A stretch of DNA of 64,000 nt. It comes from Podocnemis expansa (lineage: Eukaryota > Chordata > Testudines > Podocnemididae). The stretch is from NCBI GenBank assembly GCA_007922195.1, contig ML681991.1:48491742-48555741 (forward strand). Reading direction: 5' to 3'. Numbering within the stretch: the first letter of the stretch is position 1; every line of letters starts with the position of its first letter. The translations under genes and the position numbers were made by a program. The notes beneath the pieces were generated by a model. It worked only from the letters and a program-made list of their open reading frames with translations, searched no databases and was not told where the DNA came from. Below, one piece after another: positions 1 to 11,687 of the stretch.

Positions 1-520
1 AAATACTTCATAGACTAAATATAAGTCAGCCACCAGATGCAGTCACAAAAAAAAATATTCTGGAGTACTTTAACAGGAGTGCCATAAGTAAGGTCATTGT
101 CCATCTCTACTTGGCACAGGTGAGACCTCAGCTGGAACATTGTCTCCAGTTCTGGGCTTTGACTTTATTCAACAAGCTGTGAATAAATTGGAAAGAATCC
201 AGAGGAGAACAAGAAAATTGATCAAAGGGTTAGAAAACCTGAGCTATGAGGAACACTTAAAGAAACTAGGCAGCTTTTCATCTGAGAAAATAAGACAAAG
301 AAGGGACCCAATAGTATGTTAAAGGCTGTGATAAATAGAACTGATGGGTTGTTCCCTTTCTCCACTGAAGGTGGTACATGATGTAATGGGTTTAATCTGG
401 AGTGAGGGAGATTTAGGTTAGGTATTATGAATACCTTTCTAGCCATGAGGGTAATTAAACTCTGGAATGGGCTTGCAAGGGAGATTGTGGAATCCTCATC
501 ACAGGAGGCTTTTAGAGTCT
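1..520 (+). mobile_element. Diverged CR1 LINE fragment (RT C-terminus)
   Basis: Translated pieces around 60-320 match the end of the CR1 reverse-transcriptase protein: a YLAQVRPQLEH-like stretch, then LERIQRRTRKLIKGLE and YEEHLKKLGSFS. These are the same motifs as in the much better preserved copy at 28659-29702. Reading frames are broken and the 8-bp CR1 tail is not visible. It enters the window from the left edge, so the true 5' extent is unknown. Confidence 0.75.
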
Positions 521-539
521 TGATTTCTCAGAGCTGCTT

Positions 540-1860
540 CTAGCCTCATATCCCTAACATCTAATGCACCTTTCTGGGCACTGATCTTCCTTCTGTCCTT
601 TTGTTTATTTACTTCCCTCCCTCATAGCCATCAACCACTTGTAAATAAATCAAAAACCCTCCAAGTTACACTCAGGAATCTCCATTGTGGCTAATGCTGA
701 CACCAGAGTCCCAGGGCCACACACAGAAAAGCTATGCTGATGGGAAGCGATTCATAAGGAGGTGTCCTAACCTTACAGTCAGTCCTGGCCCCCATGTACT
801 ACTATGTTGTGCTGCTTTTAGCCAGCAGGACTGGGAGTTGGTAAATATTCTGCATTGAGTGATGGGCAACTGAACCACCCTTGGTACCAGATGTGGTTTG
901 TTGAGCATCCACCACTCCTGTGATGATGACAGAGTTTGAGGAACTTTACTCCAGTTTCACTTTTCTGGTCCAATAGGGTTCAAGGAAGGGAACTCAGCAA
1001 GAAATAGACCTAGCCTTGTGCGGATGTTTCCAGTCAAACTGCAAGTCATTGGTTGGTGATGATATGAGAAAAATTGTCTCTAAAAGTCCGAGGGAGATTT
1101 GACCTCACCACAAATCTCCACCAACCAACAACAATTCTATGCTTTTCTGATTAAATCAGTGGGTTCTACTCCATGTACTTGGCCTTGAGACCAGTATTGT
1201 GGCACTAATCCTCAAGCAGAGACCTCATTCCTCCACCAGGACCCTGAACGGTAGCCTCCCATCCCAAGCTCACTAGACATCAAGCTCCTTCCAGAACCAG
1301 GGGTAGAACACAAAAGTCCTGACTCCAAAGAAAAATCGCCTCTAGATGTGAGAAAAGTTGAGTTGATGGATTTAGTGGATGAACCTTAAGAATGGTAACA
1401 GGGACCAGTGTGACCTCCAACACAAAACTAGGAAACTGGCTAATTCAGAAGCCTAGATTGTCTGCAATTGCGTGGTAATATTTCCTGGTTGTCTCATCCA
1501 CAGCTGGGCGGCTCCATTCATCAGACTTACCAAGAACACTCAGGGGAATACCAACCTACTATGGTCATGCAGCATGTCAGCCTCAAGAAACTCCCACACC
1601 AGGATGGGCACAAATAGACATAGATACAGATGTTTGTTTGTATCTTGTGTGCCTACCTAGTACATTTCTCCATATATCTCTGAACACATCCCACCTTTCT
1701 TCCCTGGCCTAGAGCCACTGGGGGAGAAGGCCAAAATTTTAACCCAACCCAACCATCAAAGGCTTCAGCCTGGTTTCGGTTCCAAGAGGAAATAATTTAC
1801 ATCACTCCTGTATCAGTCTCCTTTCTCTCTCATTGTGTCCTTCCCCATCTCTCTCCTTCA
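540..1860 (+). repeat. Duplicated flanking block X, copy 1
   Basis: No gene is seen. The block is paralogous to 21250-22990 and 38046-39440. Shared landmarks are a 'gctgacacca' stretch near 690 and 21370, a 'gggaccagtgtgacct' stretch near 1400 and 38540, and 'gttccaagag(g)aaata' with the following cct/ctct-rich stretch near 1780 and 39155. It sits just upstream of RNase unit A, in the same relative position as copy 3 upstream of unit C. Confidence 0.6.
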
Positions 1861-2105
1861 TTGCTGGTCAAGTCTGGATATTATCACTGCTGTAAGTCAT
1901 GATCAAAGAAGCAATGACCTAAACCCACCCACTTGTGCAAGTTGCCGTGACTCAAAATGGCTAGTGAGATCATGGGCCAGGCTTTCGTTTTCTCCAGTAC
2001 TGAAGCTTCAAAAAGAGTCATGCCAGGGACAGAAGCTGCATTTTTTCTCTTTATTGCTCTACTCTTTCCTCTTCCGTGTGTGTATCTGTCACATTTGCTA
2101 CTCTA

Positions 2106-3338
2106 GGTTATGTCCACACGTTAAATGTTATTTTGAAATAAGTTATTTCAAAATGAGTTATTTCGAAATAAAGTCCTTATTTTGAAATAAGTTAATTCAA
2201 ATTAAGGGAAGCCCTCAAATCAAAATAGCATGCCCTGTGTGTGGACATGCTATTTTGATTCAGCAGAGGGGAGCATGGGAGGTGTGGCAACATGCCAATC
2301 CCCAGCCCGACTCTCACCTGAAGAGCCAGGCAGGGGAAAACAGCCCACAGGGCAGGGTTTCCCCTACCCTGCCTCCCCAGCTGCTGGTGGGGTGACAGGT
2401 GGGGGACCCGGCTGGCCCCACTGCCCAGTCTCCGTGGCTGCTGGCCCGACAGTGGGTGCAGGACCCGGCCAGCCCAGCTGCCCGGTCTCCGCAGCTGTGG
2501 GCAGGCATGAGGAAGCAGAGCTCTCCCGCACCCCTGTTCCAACAGCCCCTGGCTGCCTGCAAGCCACCAGGGGTTGGGTTGCCCAGCCCCTGCCCATTTG
2601 CAAGTGGCTAGGGGTGATGTCAGTCCCACACCCCTGGCTTGTCCCAGCAAGCTGGTCAATTTCACAAAAGTGGCTAGAATCTGCAGCCTGATCAATTTCA
2701 CCTCTGTGAAACTGACCAACCTGAGGAGTGGACCGGGGGCTGGGGGAGCGGACATTTCCCCTGGCCACTTGCAGGCAGCCAGGGGCTGGGGGATCAGCAG
2801 ATCTGGCATCCGCCACCCCCAGCCATCAATGGAGTGAGTGGCTCAGGCTCCCGCCACCCCCAGCTGGGCACCCGCTGCCCCATTGGGGCTGCAGCTGCCC
2901 CCAGCCATCAATGGGATGAGCAGACAGGGGAGGCATGGTCGACCCTGGCTGCCAACATGCAGCTGGAGCCAGGAAAGGGGAACCACCACCCTCCTGCACC
3001 CCCCTCCACCTCTGCTCAGCACCCTGGCCAGGGTGCTATGGGGGGGTGGGATTTCCTCCCAGGGTGCATGGTACCCTGGGAGGAAGATCATTCTGTTATA
3101 TTGATATGTGTGGCATATCAATATAACAGAGCCAGACGGGGTTATTTTGAAACCACAGTTTCAAAATAACCCTTATTTTGATAGAACATTAGACTATATT
3201 ATATCAAAATGATTTTTCTTATTTCAAAATAAGAGAGCTCCTTATTTCAAAATAAGGAAAACGTCATCTGGACTTGTCTATTTTTAAATCAAAACAACTG
3301 CTGTTGTTTCCATTTAAAAGGCTCGTGTGGACATAACC
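2106..3338. mobile_element. Non-autonomous Harbinger-type element (1.2 kb)
   Basis: Perfect 15-bp terminal inverted repeats, GGTTATGTCCACACG and its complement, are flanked by the trinucleotide CTA at 2103-2105 and 3339-3341. The ends carry TTATTTTGAAATAA-type palindromes. The interior is GC-rich and shares a 'gtggcaacatg' stretch, a 'gaagagccaggcaggg' stretch and a 'cctcccagggtgca' hairpin with the Harbinger elements in this window. No transposase is present. Almost all the TTCGAA cores have decayed to TTTGAA or TTCAAA, which suggests an old insertion. It interrupts the upstream flank of RNase unit A. Confidence 0.85.
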
Positions 3339-3341
3339 CTA

Positions 3342-4304
3342 AAACAGAGGGTCAGATATTACCAACAGGATAAGCAATTATTGCAGCAGCCTGGTGCAAC
3401 TAACTTCTGCTCCTTGCCCTCAAAGAATGTTTATTACCATTTGCAAGAGGTTCAGGCAGCCTTAGGCTCCTCCAAAAACTCTCCCTACTAAAGGGAAAGG
3501 GACCAAGAGATGTCTGTCAAACAAAAGCCCTGGTACTTTACAGTCTAAAGGTTTGTGCTTCTTTCCCCCTTTTCTGGTACCTTTAATAAAAGGGGGACAG
3601 GATTTTTAACAAAGTGTTTGCCATAGCATGGAGAAGCTGAGGGCTTTGGGACCCATACCCCCATCCTTGTTTAACATAGCTGTATCTTCCATGGTTACTG
3701 AATCCCTTCAACACTATTGACTTTCTGAGCCAATATTTTCCACCTAGATCACTGCACCAGAGCCTGGGGCTGGGATAGCCAGTTGTTATGGGTCAGGATG
3801 GGGGCACCAACAGAACTGTCAGATTCCAAGCTAAAGATGGATTAGAGAGGCCCTGTTGCATCATGACATATGGACAATTTACAGCTCAAAGTGTGACTGC
3901 AGCAGGGGTTGGCATTCCTGTGCAGGCTTTGATCTAGCTAGCATTGGAAGCAATAGCAGTGGGGACCTGCTAGTCTGTAACGTAGCATGGGCCAGCAACC
4001 ATAGCACCTTCCCAGAGTTCCTGGAGAGCTGGCTCTGGGACAGCTACCCTCTGGAGCTGCCTGATGTTATTACATCTGGCCTGGCTGCACCTAGTGGTGC
4101 TACAATCACAGCTTCAGTTGTTGGGTGGATGTACCTTTTGGTGTTTCTGTAGAGCCCACATCTCTGGCAGGGCAGCTAGCATTTGTTCCCTAGAGGCTCT
4201 TGCTTTTACTTGCCCAATACTGGGACATCACCCTGTTCCAATTGTTTCCTGGATTTGCCCTCCTACTCCTCCCCCTGGTATCTGGCTGGGTTCTAAGTAA
4301 TTGC
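3342..4304 (+). other. Upstream flank of RNase unit A (block Y)
   Basis: No separate gene is seen. The part from about 3880 ('tagcattggaagcaatagcagtgggga') onward resembles 42360-42410 upstream of RNase C, and the last 150 bases align with the proximal promoters of copies B and C. Where B and C have a TATATA box, copy A reads 'gggttctaagtaatt' near 4288, so the TATA box appears lost. Confidence 0.6.
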
Positions 4305-4474
4305 CTGCAAGATGGTATGGAGGAGGAGGGTGAGATTCATCTCAGCAGGGGCTGGAATCATCACTCCCATAACAGCAAAAGAACAAGTATTTGGGTGAGT
4401 TGCAGCAAATTCCAGTATCTGGGAGGGAGAACTGGGGTGCATGGGGCAGTCAAGGCAGAGGGCTTGCTTCTGGA

Positions 4475-4990
4475 AGGCAGCATGATCTGGCACAAAGATA
4501 CTCAAATTGAAGCTCAAAATCTGCAAGCAGCTTTTTAATGTACCTCTTGCAGCTCTTTGCACCACATGTTATTAAACCTGGGTGTGGTTTAATTGTTAAT
4601 TAATTAATCAATTAGGATGCTTTTACTATGTTATTAACCAACTGTGCTATTCAACTGCACAAAGATATTAATTCATTTGCTGCCAGAATAACATATAGTT
4701 ATACAAAATAAGTTTTACCTCCACTGTCACAATGTTTCAAAGTAAACAGAAGAAGAATAAATTAAAGAAGGCATTCATATGGCTGTAGCTCATTTGGGTA
4801 ACACTGATTTTGAGAAACTCCAGTATGAACATCACTGTTGTAATATTTATAGTAGTGGGGTCTAGGAGCCAGGACTGCTGGGTTTTGTACTTGGCTCTAG
4901 AATCAATCTTCATTTGGGTCTGTGCAGCACCTGTTTCAAGCTGGGGGGGAAGGAGCCTCTTGCAAAGAGCCTGAGACTCTGGACATCTGT
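4475..4990 (+). mobile_element. tRNA-derived SINE split by an insertion, intron of copy A
   Basis: The SINE head 'ggcagcatgatctgg' at 4475 and its body 'ggtctaggagccaggactgc' at about 4859 are separated by about 365 bases of AT-rich sequence. In copies B and C the same SINE lies uninterrupted at the matching intron position. The insert accounts for the longer intron here: 813 bases against 450 and 461. Confidence 0.6.
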
Positions 4991-5397
4991 CTCCTAAGAT
5001 GGCTCTGAAAGGGAAATGGGGGTTGAGGGACCCAATCTTGGTGTTGGTCAGAGAAGCCCCCAGCACAGTGGGACGAGGACAATGGGACTGGTTCTGAAGG
5101 CAGATTGGGGTGAGAAGAAGAAGGAGCTGGTCCCAGGAAGCTCCACAGAGAAGGTAGATCCCTGTCTCATTCTGTCTCCATCCATCTCCCCCCTTTCCCC
5201 ACTGCAGGTCAGTCCAACAATAGACTCAACCATAGCCGTGTGGGGACCACAGTCCACTCTTCTGCTGCCCCAACCCTGCTGGCCGTCAATCTGGCCCTGG
5301 CCAGTGGGCAGACATCTGTCATGAAGACTGTAATATTCTAGAGGCATCATGTGCAGTAACCAATTGTCCTACCCTGGTCCCATGCCTACTGTGAGAT

Positions 5398-5424
5398 TGA
5401 TGATGATGATGAAGATGATGATGC
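5398..5424 (+). repeat. GAT/ATG trinucleotide expansion in pseudogene A
   Basis: A run of GAT units with one GAA interruption replaces the short GATGATGA stretch found in copies B and C just after the first conserved cysteine. It contributes to the frame shift of the pseudogene. Confidence 0.85.
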
Positions 5425-5861
5425 AGCAAATATACAGGAAACCACTAAATACCTTCATCCATGCACCCATCCAAGCCATCAACAGCATCTGCTCTGGGGT
5501 AGGGATGCACATCACAGGTGGACTATGCCAGAGCAAGAGCTTCTTCTCCACCACTATCTGCAGAGACAACCCATGGGTTCACTCCTATCGTAAGAGATTT
5601 CTTTTCCAGAGAATTATCATATGTTGCTGCAAAGGGTTTGCTGAGTCCCATAGAGAGTAGAAGTAGGGCCCAGACTAGGTGTGCAATGCACATGGGAGAC
5701 CCTGGGTTCACCATGCAAGACCCTGCTTTGTTCTTTCCACATCTGCCACACATCCCACCAGCCTCTAAATATTGGGCAGATAGATCAGGTGTTCCCATCC
5801 TACACCCTGGTCTACATAATATAATAACCCCTACCCCGCCCCCACCCTCTGCTGCCCCTAG

Positions 5862-5945
5862 TGCCTATAATGCAGTATAACCAAACCTTCCCTACACCAA
5901 CCTTTTACTGCCTCCCAGTGCTCATTATATAGTATAGCTGCTTCT
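5862..5945 (+). repeat. 3'-flank minisatellite of RNase unit A
   Basis: Two units begin 'gcctataatgcagtata' (5862) and 'gctcattatatagtata' (5920), spaced about 58 bases, with 'ccaccctctgctgcccc'-like sequence before them. They match the 55-base repeats after copy C. An AATAAA at 6175-6180 is a plausible relic poly(A) signal for this unit. Confidence 0.65.
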
Positions 5946-6199
5946 TGTGCATTGTGTTTTCTCTGCTGCCACATCGTGCCCATCTAAACAACAGTAATTT
6001 AATCAAGAAATATTCATCAGTTTTGCATGTTTGGTGTTGTGTGTTCAGTGTAATAATGTGGGGTCTCTGTATTAATCATGGCTACCTCTTCCTGGACACA
6101 TTATTCTCTTTGTTTTTGTTTTTATTTGGCCGCTGTCTGTCTTTCCCTAGGCTCCATAAACTCTTGGACCTGAAAATAAATTGCCAACTTGTGGTGTGA

Positions 6200-7277
6200 G
6201 CGGGACACAGAATCAACAGAAGCTTCTGAAGATGTAAGGAATGAGCTGCAAACATGTTGTGGTCTTCAGAGACTCCCACAGTGGGCTGGACATGTATAGA
6301 GAATGGTGTGTGGGGAGTAACTGGATGGTGTATGACATGAATGTATGTGAGGATGGAAGGACAGAGAGAAAGCAGTTTTGGTACTGATTTCTTGGGAAGC
6401 CCCCCACTGTGAATTCAAGGAGAATAATGGTTCATGCGAACAAGGAGGATTTCTCATTAGTGATGGCAATGAGTCATGGTCATATAAACACCTTTCTAGT
6501 GGGATTCAATGCCAGAAGAGAGAAAACCCAGACTCATCCTTTTGGAAGTCACGTCTTCCTTTACCTTAGATCCAGTTTTCTGTGTGGGACTGTATTGGAA
6601 TCTCTAACTTACCTGAATATTGTGTCTCTTATTATGATTTTTGTGTTTCTGTTTTGTGTACATGAACCCCTTCCATATCTCCTCTTCCTCTTTGCAGTTC
6701 TTTATATTTTTTGTTAGAAGCATCTGTCATTTGTGTGATTGCACCTTTTGATTCTGTCAAGCGGAGCCTTACCTGTCTCCAGAGTTAAAGTCCGTTTGGG
6801 GCCAGTCTGAAGTGGGCTGGAAGAGTCCAATGTAGCACAAAGTGGCTAATCTCCTCTCTTCTTGAACTGACAGTATGGCATCCCAAGAGGGTCATGTGCT
6901 TTGTCACAAGTAACCCAAGTGATTAAGACACCCAGTTCTTAACTAATTTTCATGTTTCAAAGGGGCAGCCATGTTAGTCTAGCAAAGCAGAAAAAGCAAG
7001 GAGTCTTGTCCCACGAAAGCTCGTGCAATAAATAAATCTGTTAGTTTTTAAGTGCCACAAGACTCCTTGCTTTTTTTTAAATTAATTTTCATGACATTCA
7101 GGTCCTTAAGCTGCCCTATATTTGTTTGCAGCCTGCTTTGAGGGGCTCCAGCAGAGTTACTGGGGTGGGGAGTTAGCTGTTGTGATGATTGAGCCTATAA
7201 GTTTATCCTAATTTTAAGGTCAAAGAAAAAGACCAAAGAGAAAATGTCAAACTCTCCAGTCACATAAACAATAAACA
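6200..7277. other. Intergenic, no gene seen
   Basis: No coding sequence is recognisable. It holds one dispersed repeat at 6955-7075 and is otherwise unassigned AT-rich DNA between units A and B. Confidence 0.6.
6955..7075 (+). repeat. Dispersed repeat with 'ccacgaaagctcgtgc' motif
   Basis: It contains 'gcagccatgttagtctag', 'cacgaaagctcgtgcaat' and 'aagtgccacaagactcc'. Related copies lie at 35563-35660, 36537-36645, 42122-42197, 48385-48500 and 56415-56515. The first and last parts are partly self-complementary ('aaggagtcttg' with 'caagactcctt'). I do not know the family name with certainty. Confidence 0.65.
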
Positions 7278-8682
7278 TTGATTTGGAAAAGATGCAAAAG
7301 ACAGAGAGAGACTGATGTTGTTCAGACAAACTTGACCCCTGGTTATCACTCAAGATCTGTGTGCAGATCATGCCAAATTAACAAGGGAAGTATGGGATCA
7401 GAAATTAGCAGATCAGTATTGGCATGTGAGAAATTAGGCCTCACTGGTGAACAAGTGTGATGGCAGGGGCTATACCTTTTGGGCTGCTCTCAAAGGGGAT
7501 GAGCTTGGGAGAAAAACTGGCAGAAGAAAGCAAGCTGTCACCAAATTGTTGACTGAACACCAGAGAAGGAGCAAGCCTTATTGTCCCAGCTGCCATTCCA
7601 GACATCTGCTGGGACCATGGAATCCAACATCACGCCCGTGGGCCTCCTTCATCCTAATGCCAAGGGATATCCAGCCAAGAGACAAGCCGGGCTGTTGTGG
7701 CTGCCTCCAACAGCCCTTGTTAAATCCCAGCCACCACCTAGCATGGGAGACTTTCTCTCCCCACTCCAAATGTATCCTTCCCCCCAACCCCCAATCTCAT
7801 TTTGTCTCTCTCCCATCCTTATTCTTTTTTTTTTTTCTATTCTATCCAATATGTGTCTGTCTTAGCTGGCCAAGAATGGATATTTCTCAGCACTTTTGTT
7901 GATCAAAGAGGTAGTTAAAAGCTGGGCCCTAAACACACCCAGCTAGTGCAAGTTGCCAGGTCTCAGAGAGTCTGGTGATCTTGTGGGGCAGACCTGAGTT
8001 TCTCCAGCCTAGAGGCCACAAAGGAAAGTCACTGCCAGAGACAGAAGCTGTACTTGCTCTCTGTGCTTCTCTTCCCTCCTGAATACCAAGGGTGGCCAGG
8101 GCAGGGCAGGGCCTCTGTGAAAGAGGTGGGATGTAGCGGAGTCTCTGGAGTCCAGTTACCAGACAAACATCCTGTGTCTGTTTTATTTTGTCTTCTAAGA
8201 GAGACAGATGTAGCCTGTAACAGCCACAACAATGACAGAGCTCCAGCTCACCACAACTCATGGGCTTCTCTTTGCCCCAAGGGGACAGTTGTTGTCACCT
8301 TCATTAGCACTTATGAGACTGTTGCACAGGGAGAGCTTCCTTCTAAAACCAAAATAGGTACCCAGGGCACCCAGTGGGTTGGGACTGGGCCAGACGGGTC
8401 AAGGCAAATTCTATGCCCCCTGCACTTATAACTTACACTGGGTGGGTGAAAGCTGGTCTGGATGCAGCTGCCCACACTGCAGTTGCACCTTCACTTGCTG
8501 GGTAGAAGCACCCGTAGATGTCTGCTCCTACGTCTCTGGACCAACAGGTGCTGTTTGTTCCCAAAGCATGCCTAGCCTGCTAGGCTACTGCTTTTAATTA
8601 CCTGATATCAGGAAATCCTCCTAACCCAATTATTTACTAGACTTCCCCTCCTTGTCCTGCCCTGCTACATCCGACAGGGCTC
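7278..8682 (+). other. Upstream flank of RNase B (block Y)
   Basis: No gene is seen. The block is paralogous to 1861-2105 and to 41640-42735. Near 8030-8060 'gccagagacagaagctgta' matches 'gtcagagacagaagctgta' near 41912, and 'gccagggacagaagctgca' near 2020 is a third copy. The 'gaaattaggcctcactgg' stretch near 7430 has a counterpart near 41775. The duplicated promoter continues to the TATA box at 8683. Confidence 0.65.
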
Positions 8683-8690
8683 TATATAGA
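8683..8690 (+). promoter_or_regulatory. TATA box of RNase B
   Basis: TATATAGA lies in the context 'gggctctatatagaaccc'. It aligns with TTTATATAA upstream of RNase C and is about 95 bases before the conserved splice donor. Transcription would then begin near 8713. Confidence 0.7.
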
Positions 8691-8712
8691 ACCCTTCAAG
8701 ACAGGAAGAGGA

Positions 8713-8783
8713 TCAGGGTGAGGTTTAGTTCAGCTGATGCCAAGATCCATCACTCTGATGACAGAAAAGGAACAAGGACTTGG
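8713..8783 (+). other. Predicted non-coding exon 1 of RNase B
   Basis: The exon is inferred from the TATA box and from conservation with units A and C. The last bases 'acaaggacttgg' are followed by GTGAGT at 8784. The matching acceptor, CAG at 9231-9233, gives an intron of 450 bases. A non-coding first exon followed by a single coding exon is the usual RNase A-family gene layout. The exact 5' end is a guess. Confidence 0.65.
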
Positions 8784-8852
8784 GTGAGTTGCAGGGGATC
8801 CCAGTAGCTGGGAGAGAGGAGAGAACAGTGTTTCATGGGGATTGTGTTTGGG

Positions 8853-9000
8853 AGGCAGCATGACCTAATGGTTGGGTGGAGGGACTGAGTTTCAGGACAC
8901 CTGGGTTTCATCAGAATCAAGTGGGGACTGGTCTCAGATGGGGTCTGTTCAGCATAAGGCTGGGGGCCATCATGGTCAGAGTCTGGGACTCTGAATATCT
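8853..9000 (+). mobile_element. tRNA-derived SINE in the RNase B intron
   Basis: It begins 'ggcagcatgacctaatggtt', which resembles a Pol III A box (consensus-like 'tagtggttagag' in copy C), and continues with 'ttcaggacacctgggttt'. The same insertion is present in the introns of A and C, so it predates the gene duplications. Confidence 0.65.
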
Positions 9001-9257
9001 GTGTTCTCATTTGGCTCTGGAAGTGGAATGTGGAATGGGAGGAGAGAGGGAAGGTCCCCAATCTTGGTGAGGGTCAGGGCAGCACCTGGCATAATGGGAC
9101 TGGGACAAAGGGCAGCCTGGAGCAGAGTGGAATGGGAAGGGATGGCACAAGGGTTTTGAGCCCAGGAGACTTCAGGGAGGAGGCAAATCCACTCCCAGTG
9201 TCTCCATCCATCTCCAACCTCTCCCCAGTACAGGTCGATCCAGTGACAAACACAGCC

Positions 9258-9683
9258 ATGGCCCTGTGGGGACCCCACCTCATCATCCTGCTGCCCCTTG
9301 TCCTCCTGGCTACCATCCTGGCTCCATCGAGTGGGCAGCTATGTGTTGAGTTGAACAAAATATTCAGTAATGAGCACTGGGAGAATCCCAAAAGCCCAGC
9401 CCCTGACCCCAGCTCCTACTGCAACATGATGATGAGGAAACATGGACTTTGGGGCAAACAAATCAACACCTTCATCCACAGCCCCAAAGCAAGCATCTCC
9501 AGCATATGCTCTGTGGGTGGGACACCCCTTACAGGTAGCCTGTACCAGAGTAAAACTATCATCCCCGTCACTACCTGCAGGTACAACCCACAGACCCACT
9601 CCTACACCGGGACATACTTTGCCAGGAGAATTGTCATTGGCTGTTGCAATGGGTACCCCTCGTACTACAAGGAAGAGATGTAG
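9258..9683 (+). CDS. Secreted RNase A-superfamily protein, predicted non-catalytic (copy B)
   Basis: The protein is 141 residues with a signal peptide of about 26 residues (MALWGPH..., hydrophobic LLPLVLLATI) ending SSG before Gln27, the usual pyroglutamate-type start of mature RNases. This ATG is chosen because it aligns with the ATG of copy C and lies 24 bases after the acceptor. Family landmarks are Glu39-His40 (His12), Cys55 (Cys26), GKQINTF at 66-72 (Lys67 = Lys41, Asn70 = Asn44), Cys84 (Cys58), Cys107 (Cys84) and Cys129 (Cys110). Three features are odd. The signature CKxxNTF has Gly instead of Cys40. No cysteine stands for Cys95, and the Cys84-Cys110 loop is about 4 residues short. The C-terminal VHF motif reads SYY, so His119 is Tyr136. 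Two extra cysteines, Cys29 and Cys130, could make a new pair. The mature protein is cationic, about +5. Membership is clear from the motifs. Lack of ribonuclease activity is inference from the missing histidine. Other roles (host defence, ligand binding) are possible but unsupported. Confidence 0.92.
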   Translation: MALWGPHLIILLPLVLLATILAPSSGQLCVELNKIFSNEHWENPKSPAPDPSSYCNMMMRKHGLWGKQINTFIHSPKASISSICSVGGTPLTGSLYQSKTIIPVTTCRYNPQTHSYTGTYFARRIVIGCCNGYPSYYKEEM

Positions 9684-9820
9684 CATCCAGTCTGGGCAAG
9701 GAGGGCAGATCAAGCCCCCTGTTCCATCCGCAACTGCCATGGTCCCCAGCTGCCCACTTGCCTCTGAACTTACATCAAATTGTCTAGGTGTTTTCACCTC
9801 ACACCCTCTCTTGCCTCACT

Positions 9821-9900
9821 GCCCATTATTCAGTAAAGCTGTCTTTCCCCATCCCCACCTTCTGCTGCCTCATGGACAATTATACAGTTTAGCTGCTCCA
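9821..9900 (+). repeat. 3'-flank minisatellite of RNase B
   Basis: Units starting 'gcccattattcagtaaagct' (9821) and 'ggacaattatacagtttagc' (about 9874) are separated by C-rich 'ccatccccaccttctgctgc'. They are diverged copies of the 55-base repeats after copy C. Confidence 0.65.
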
Positions 9901-11687
9901 TATTTATCTTGTATTTCTTTCTGCCACATAGAGGTCATCTGAACAACAGACCTTTAATTGATTAATATCCATCAGTTTCACACTTCTGGTATTGTGTTTT
10001 CAGTCTCACAAGGATGAATCCTCATAGTCCTGATTGTTACACTTTTCTGATTGTTGTGTTCTTCATTTTCTGTACTATTTGGCGCCCATTGTCTGTGATC
10101 CTTAAACGCCACTGAACATGATAGCTACAGTGCGATCACTGCTGTGTTGTGTTGCAGTGGGGGATGGCAAGAACATAACCCACTGATGTGCTTGAAATGT
10201 GGTTTTCCAATGAAGCTGTCATTGATTTCCAAGCCATTCACAACCTTTTCCCTAGAACCTAGGAGTCCTGACTGTTACTGTTGGTCCTGTGCTAAACCCC
10301 TTTCCACCTATAGAGCTGGGGAGATATCCAGGCATCCTGGTTCTTCACCTGCCCTGTTCTAACCGAATGGCTTCCCATTCATTTGCTAGGGCTGGGGTTA
10401 GAAACCAGAAGTCACAGTTGCTCATGATAAACCACTTGATCCTAGTCCCCTGGCCATAAGGATACTAACACATCAGGTATAAATTTTCATGCTTCAGGGC
10501 ATGAGTCACACTAAATGAGGAGGATCAGGAGGAAAGTTTTGTCCTTTCACATTTTTCTGTGATTCTTCTCTTGAGGGGATTCATTCTCCTGATGCAACTG
10601 AGACTGACTTGTGTCAGAGACTGAAATGGAGGACCCTGGCCTGTGCCACCCCCAAAATTGCTGCTGCAAGCTGAGTCAATCCAGCAGAACCCCCCGATCG
10701 CTCCACAATAGGAATATAAATAATGCTGGGAGAGAAACTTGCTGAGAGATCACCACTGCATTCATTATATTCACAATATATTTAGAATCCTTACAAGGCA
10801 CAAGAAAATATGCCATGTTTATTAAAAAAACAAAAATACCAGCAGCTATAAAAAGACTTTTGACAGTCATCATCCTCACAGATATGCCCATAGTGTCCTG
10901 CAGCTGCTGTTGCTATAGTACCCACCTGGGCTTGGTGCTCAGTCAGCTTAGTGGCCTCTTAAATGGAGCATGAGGATGTATTGAAGTGAGCTTTTATTGG
11001 ACACATTCCAGTGCTCCCCTGATCTCTCATTGATGCAAGACATGCTCAAAGTCTCTTTGTTCTCTCCCATCTTTTACAGTAGCTAGTTCCCCTGTAAATC
11101 TACAGATTTCACTGTCTTCTGCTCAGTATGATTCATCAATTGCCAATTGGATGCAGACATGACTGTTTATTTTCTTTGTGCTTTGTCTTGTTTTCAAGAT
11201 GGATTATTTTATGTCTTTGAGACACTCTTCTGTATTCTTCAGCTGTTTGGGTGGGCAGTGATGGTGTCCATACTCCTGACTATTATCAGGACAGTCCCAG
11301 GCTGGTAACTAATTCTATCCCTTCTTCCAATACCACTCATAATATGCTTACTCAACAATGTGAGAACTCAGTGTGAGTCATATTTTAGGGAGTCATATTT
11401 CAACATGGAGTTTGGTTACAGAGATGAGTCACAGCAAATTTAGGTGAAAATCATATGTTTATATAAAGAAGATTTCTTTCATAAGAGAAAAGGAGAACTT
11501 AATTCATAAATATGAAGGCAGTTTCATTCACAAAGTCTCATCAATCTCATTCATGAAGTTTCATTCATAGATCCTCATACAAAGCAGTTGGTAGAAGCAA
11601 TCTCATTCACTTCATGGAGCACAACTATTTCATTTCCAGTTTCATTTTTTAATTCTATACAGTGAGTGATCTTAGCAGGGTACCTGC
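9901..11687. other. Downstream flank of RNase B, no further gene seen
   Basis: The part to about 10560 is paralogous in places to the flanks of units A and C, for example 'gattaatatccatcagttt' against 'caagaaatattcatcagttt' near 6005. From 10560 to 11687 I see only unassigned AT-rich DNA without credible exons. Confidence 0.5.

Larger units (their letters stand above)
4305..5660 (+). pseudogene. RNase A-superfamily pseudogene (copy A)
   Basis: This is a broken paralogue of the two RNase genes at 9258 and 43326. The non-coding exon 1 ends at 4394 before a GTGAGT donor, and the coding exon begins after the acceptor at 5207. The start codon is ATA (5232-5234) where B and C have ATG in the same context. 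A one-base deletion shifts the frame within the signal peptide near 5275. TAG and TAA stops follow in the frame that aligns with B and C (near 5341-5360). A GAT-repeat expansion (5398-5424) changes the frame again, after which about 80 codons are open to the TAG at 5658. That open part keeps RKPLNTF (Lys41 kept, Cys40 replaced by Arg), INSIC and STTIC. The position of His119 reads Ser, followed by a His. Together with the lost TATA box this is clearly non-functional, and the missing Cys40 shows that the loss predates the duplication. Confidence 0.9.
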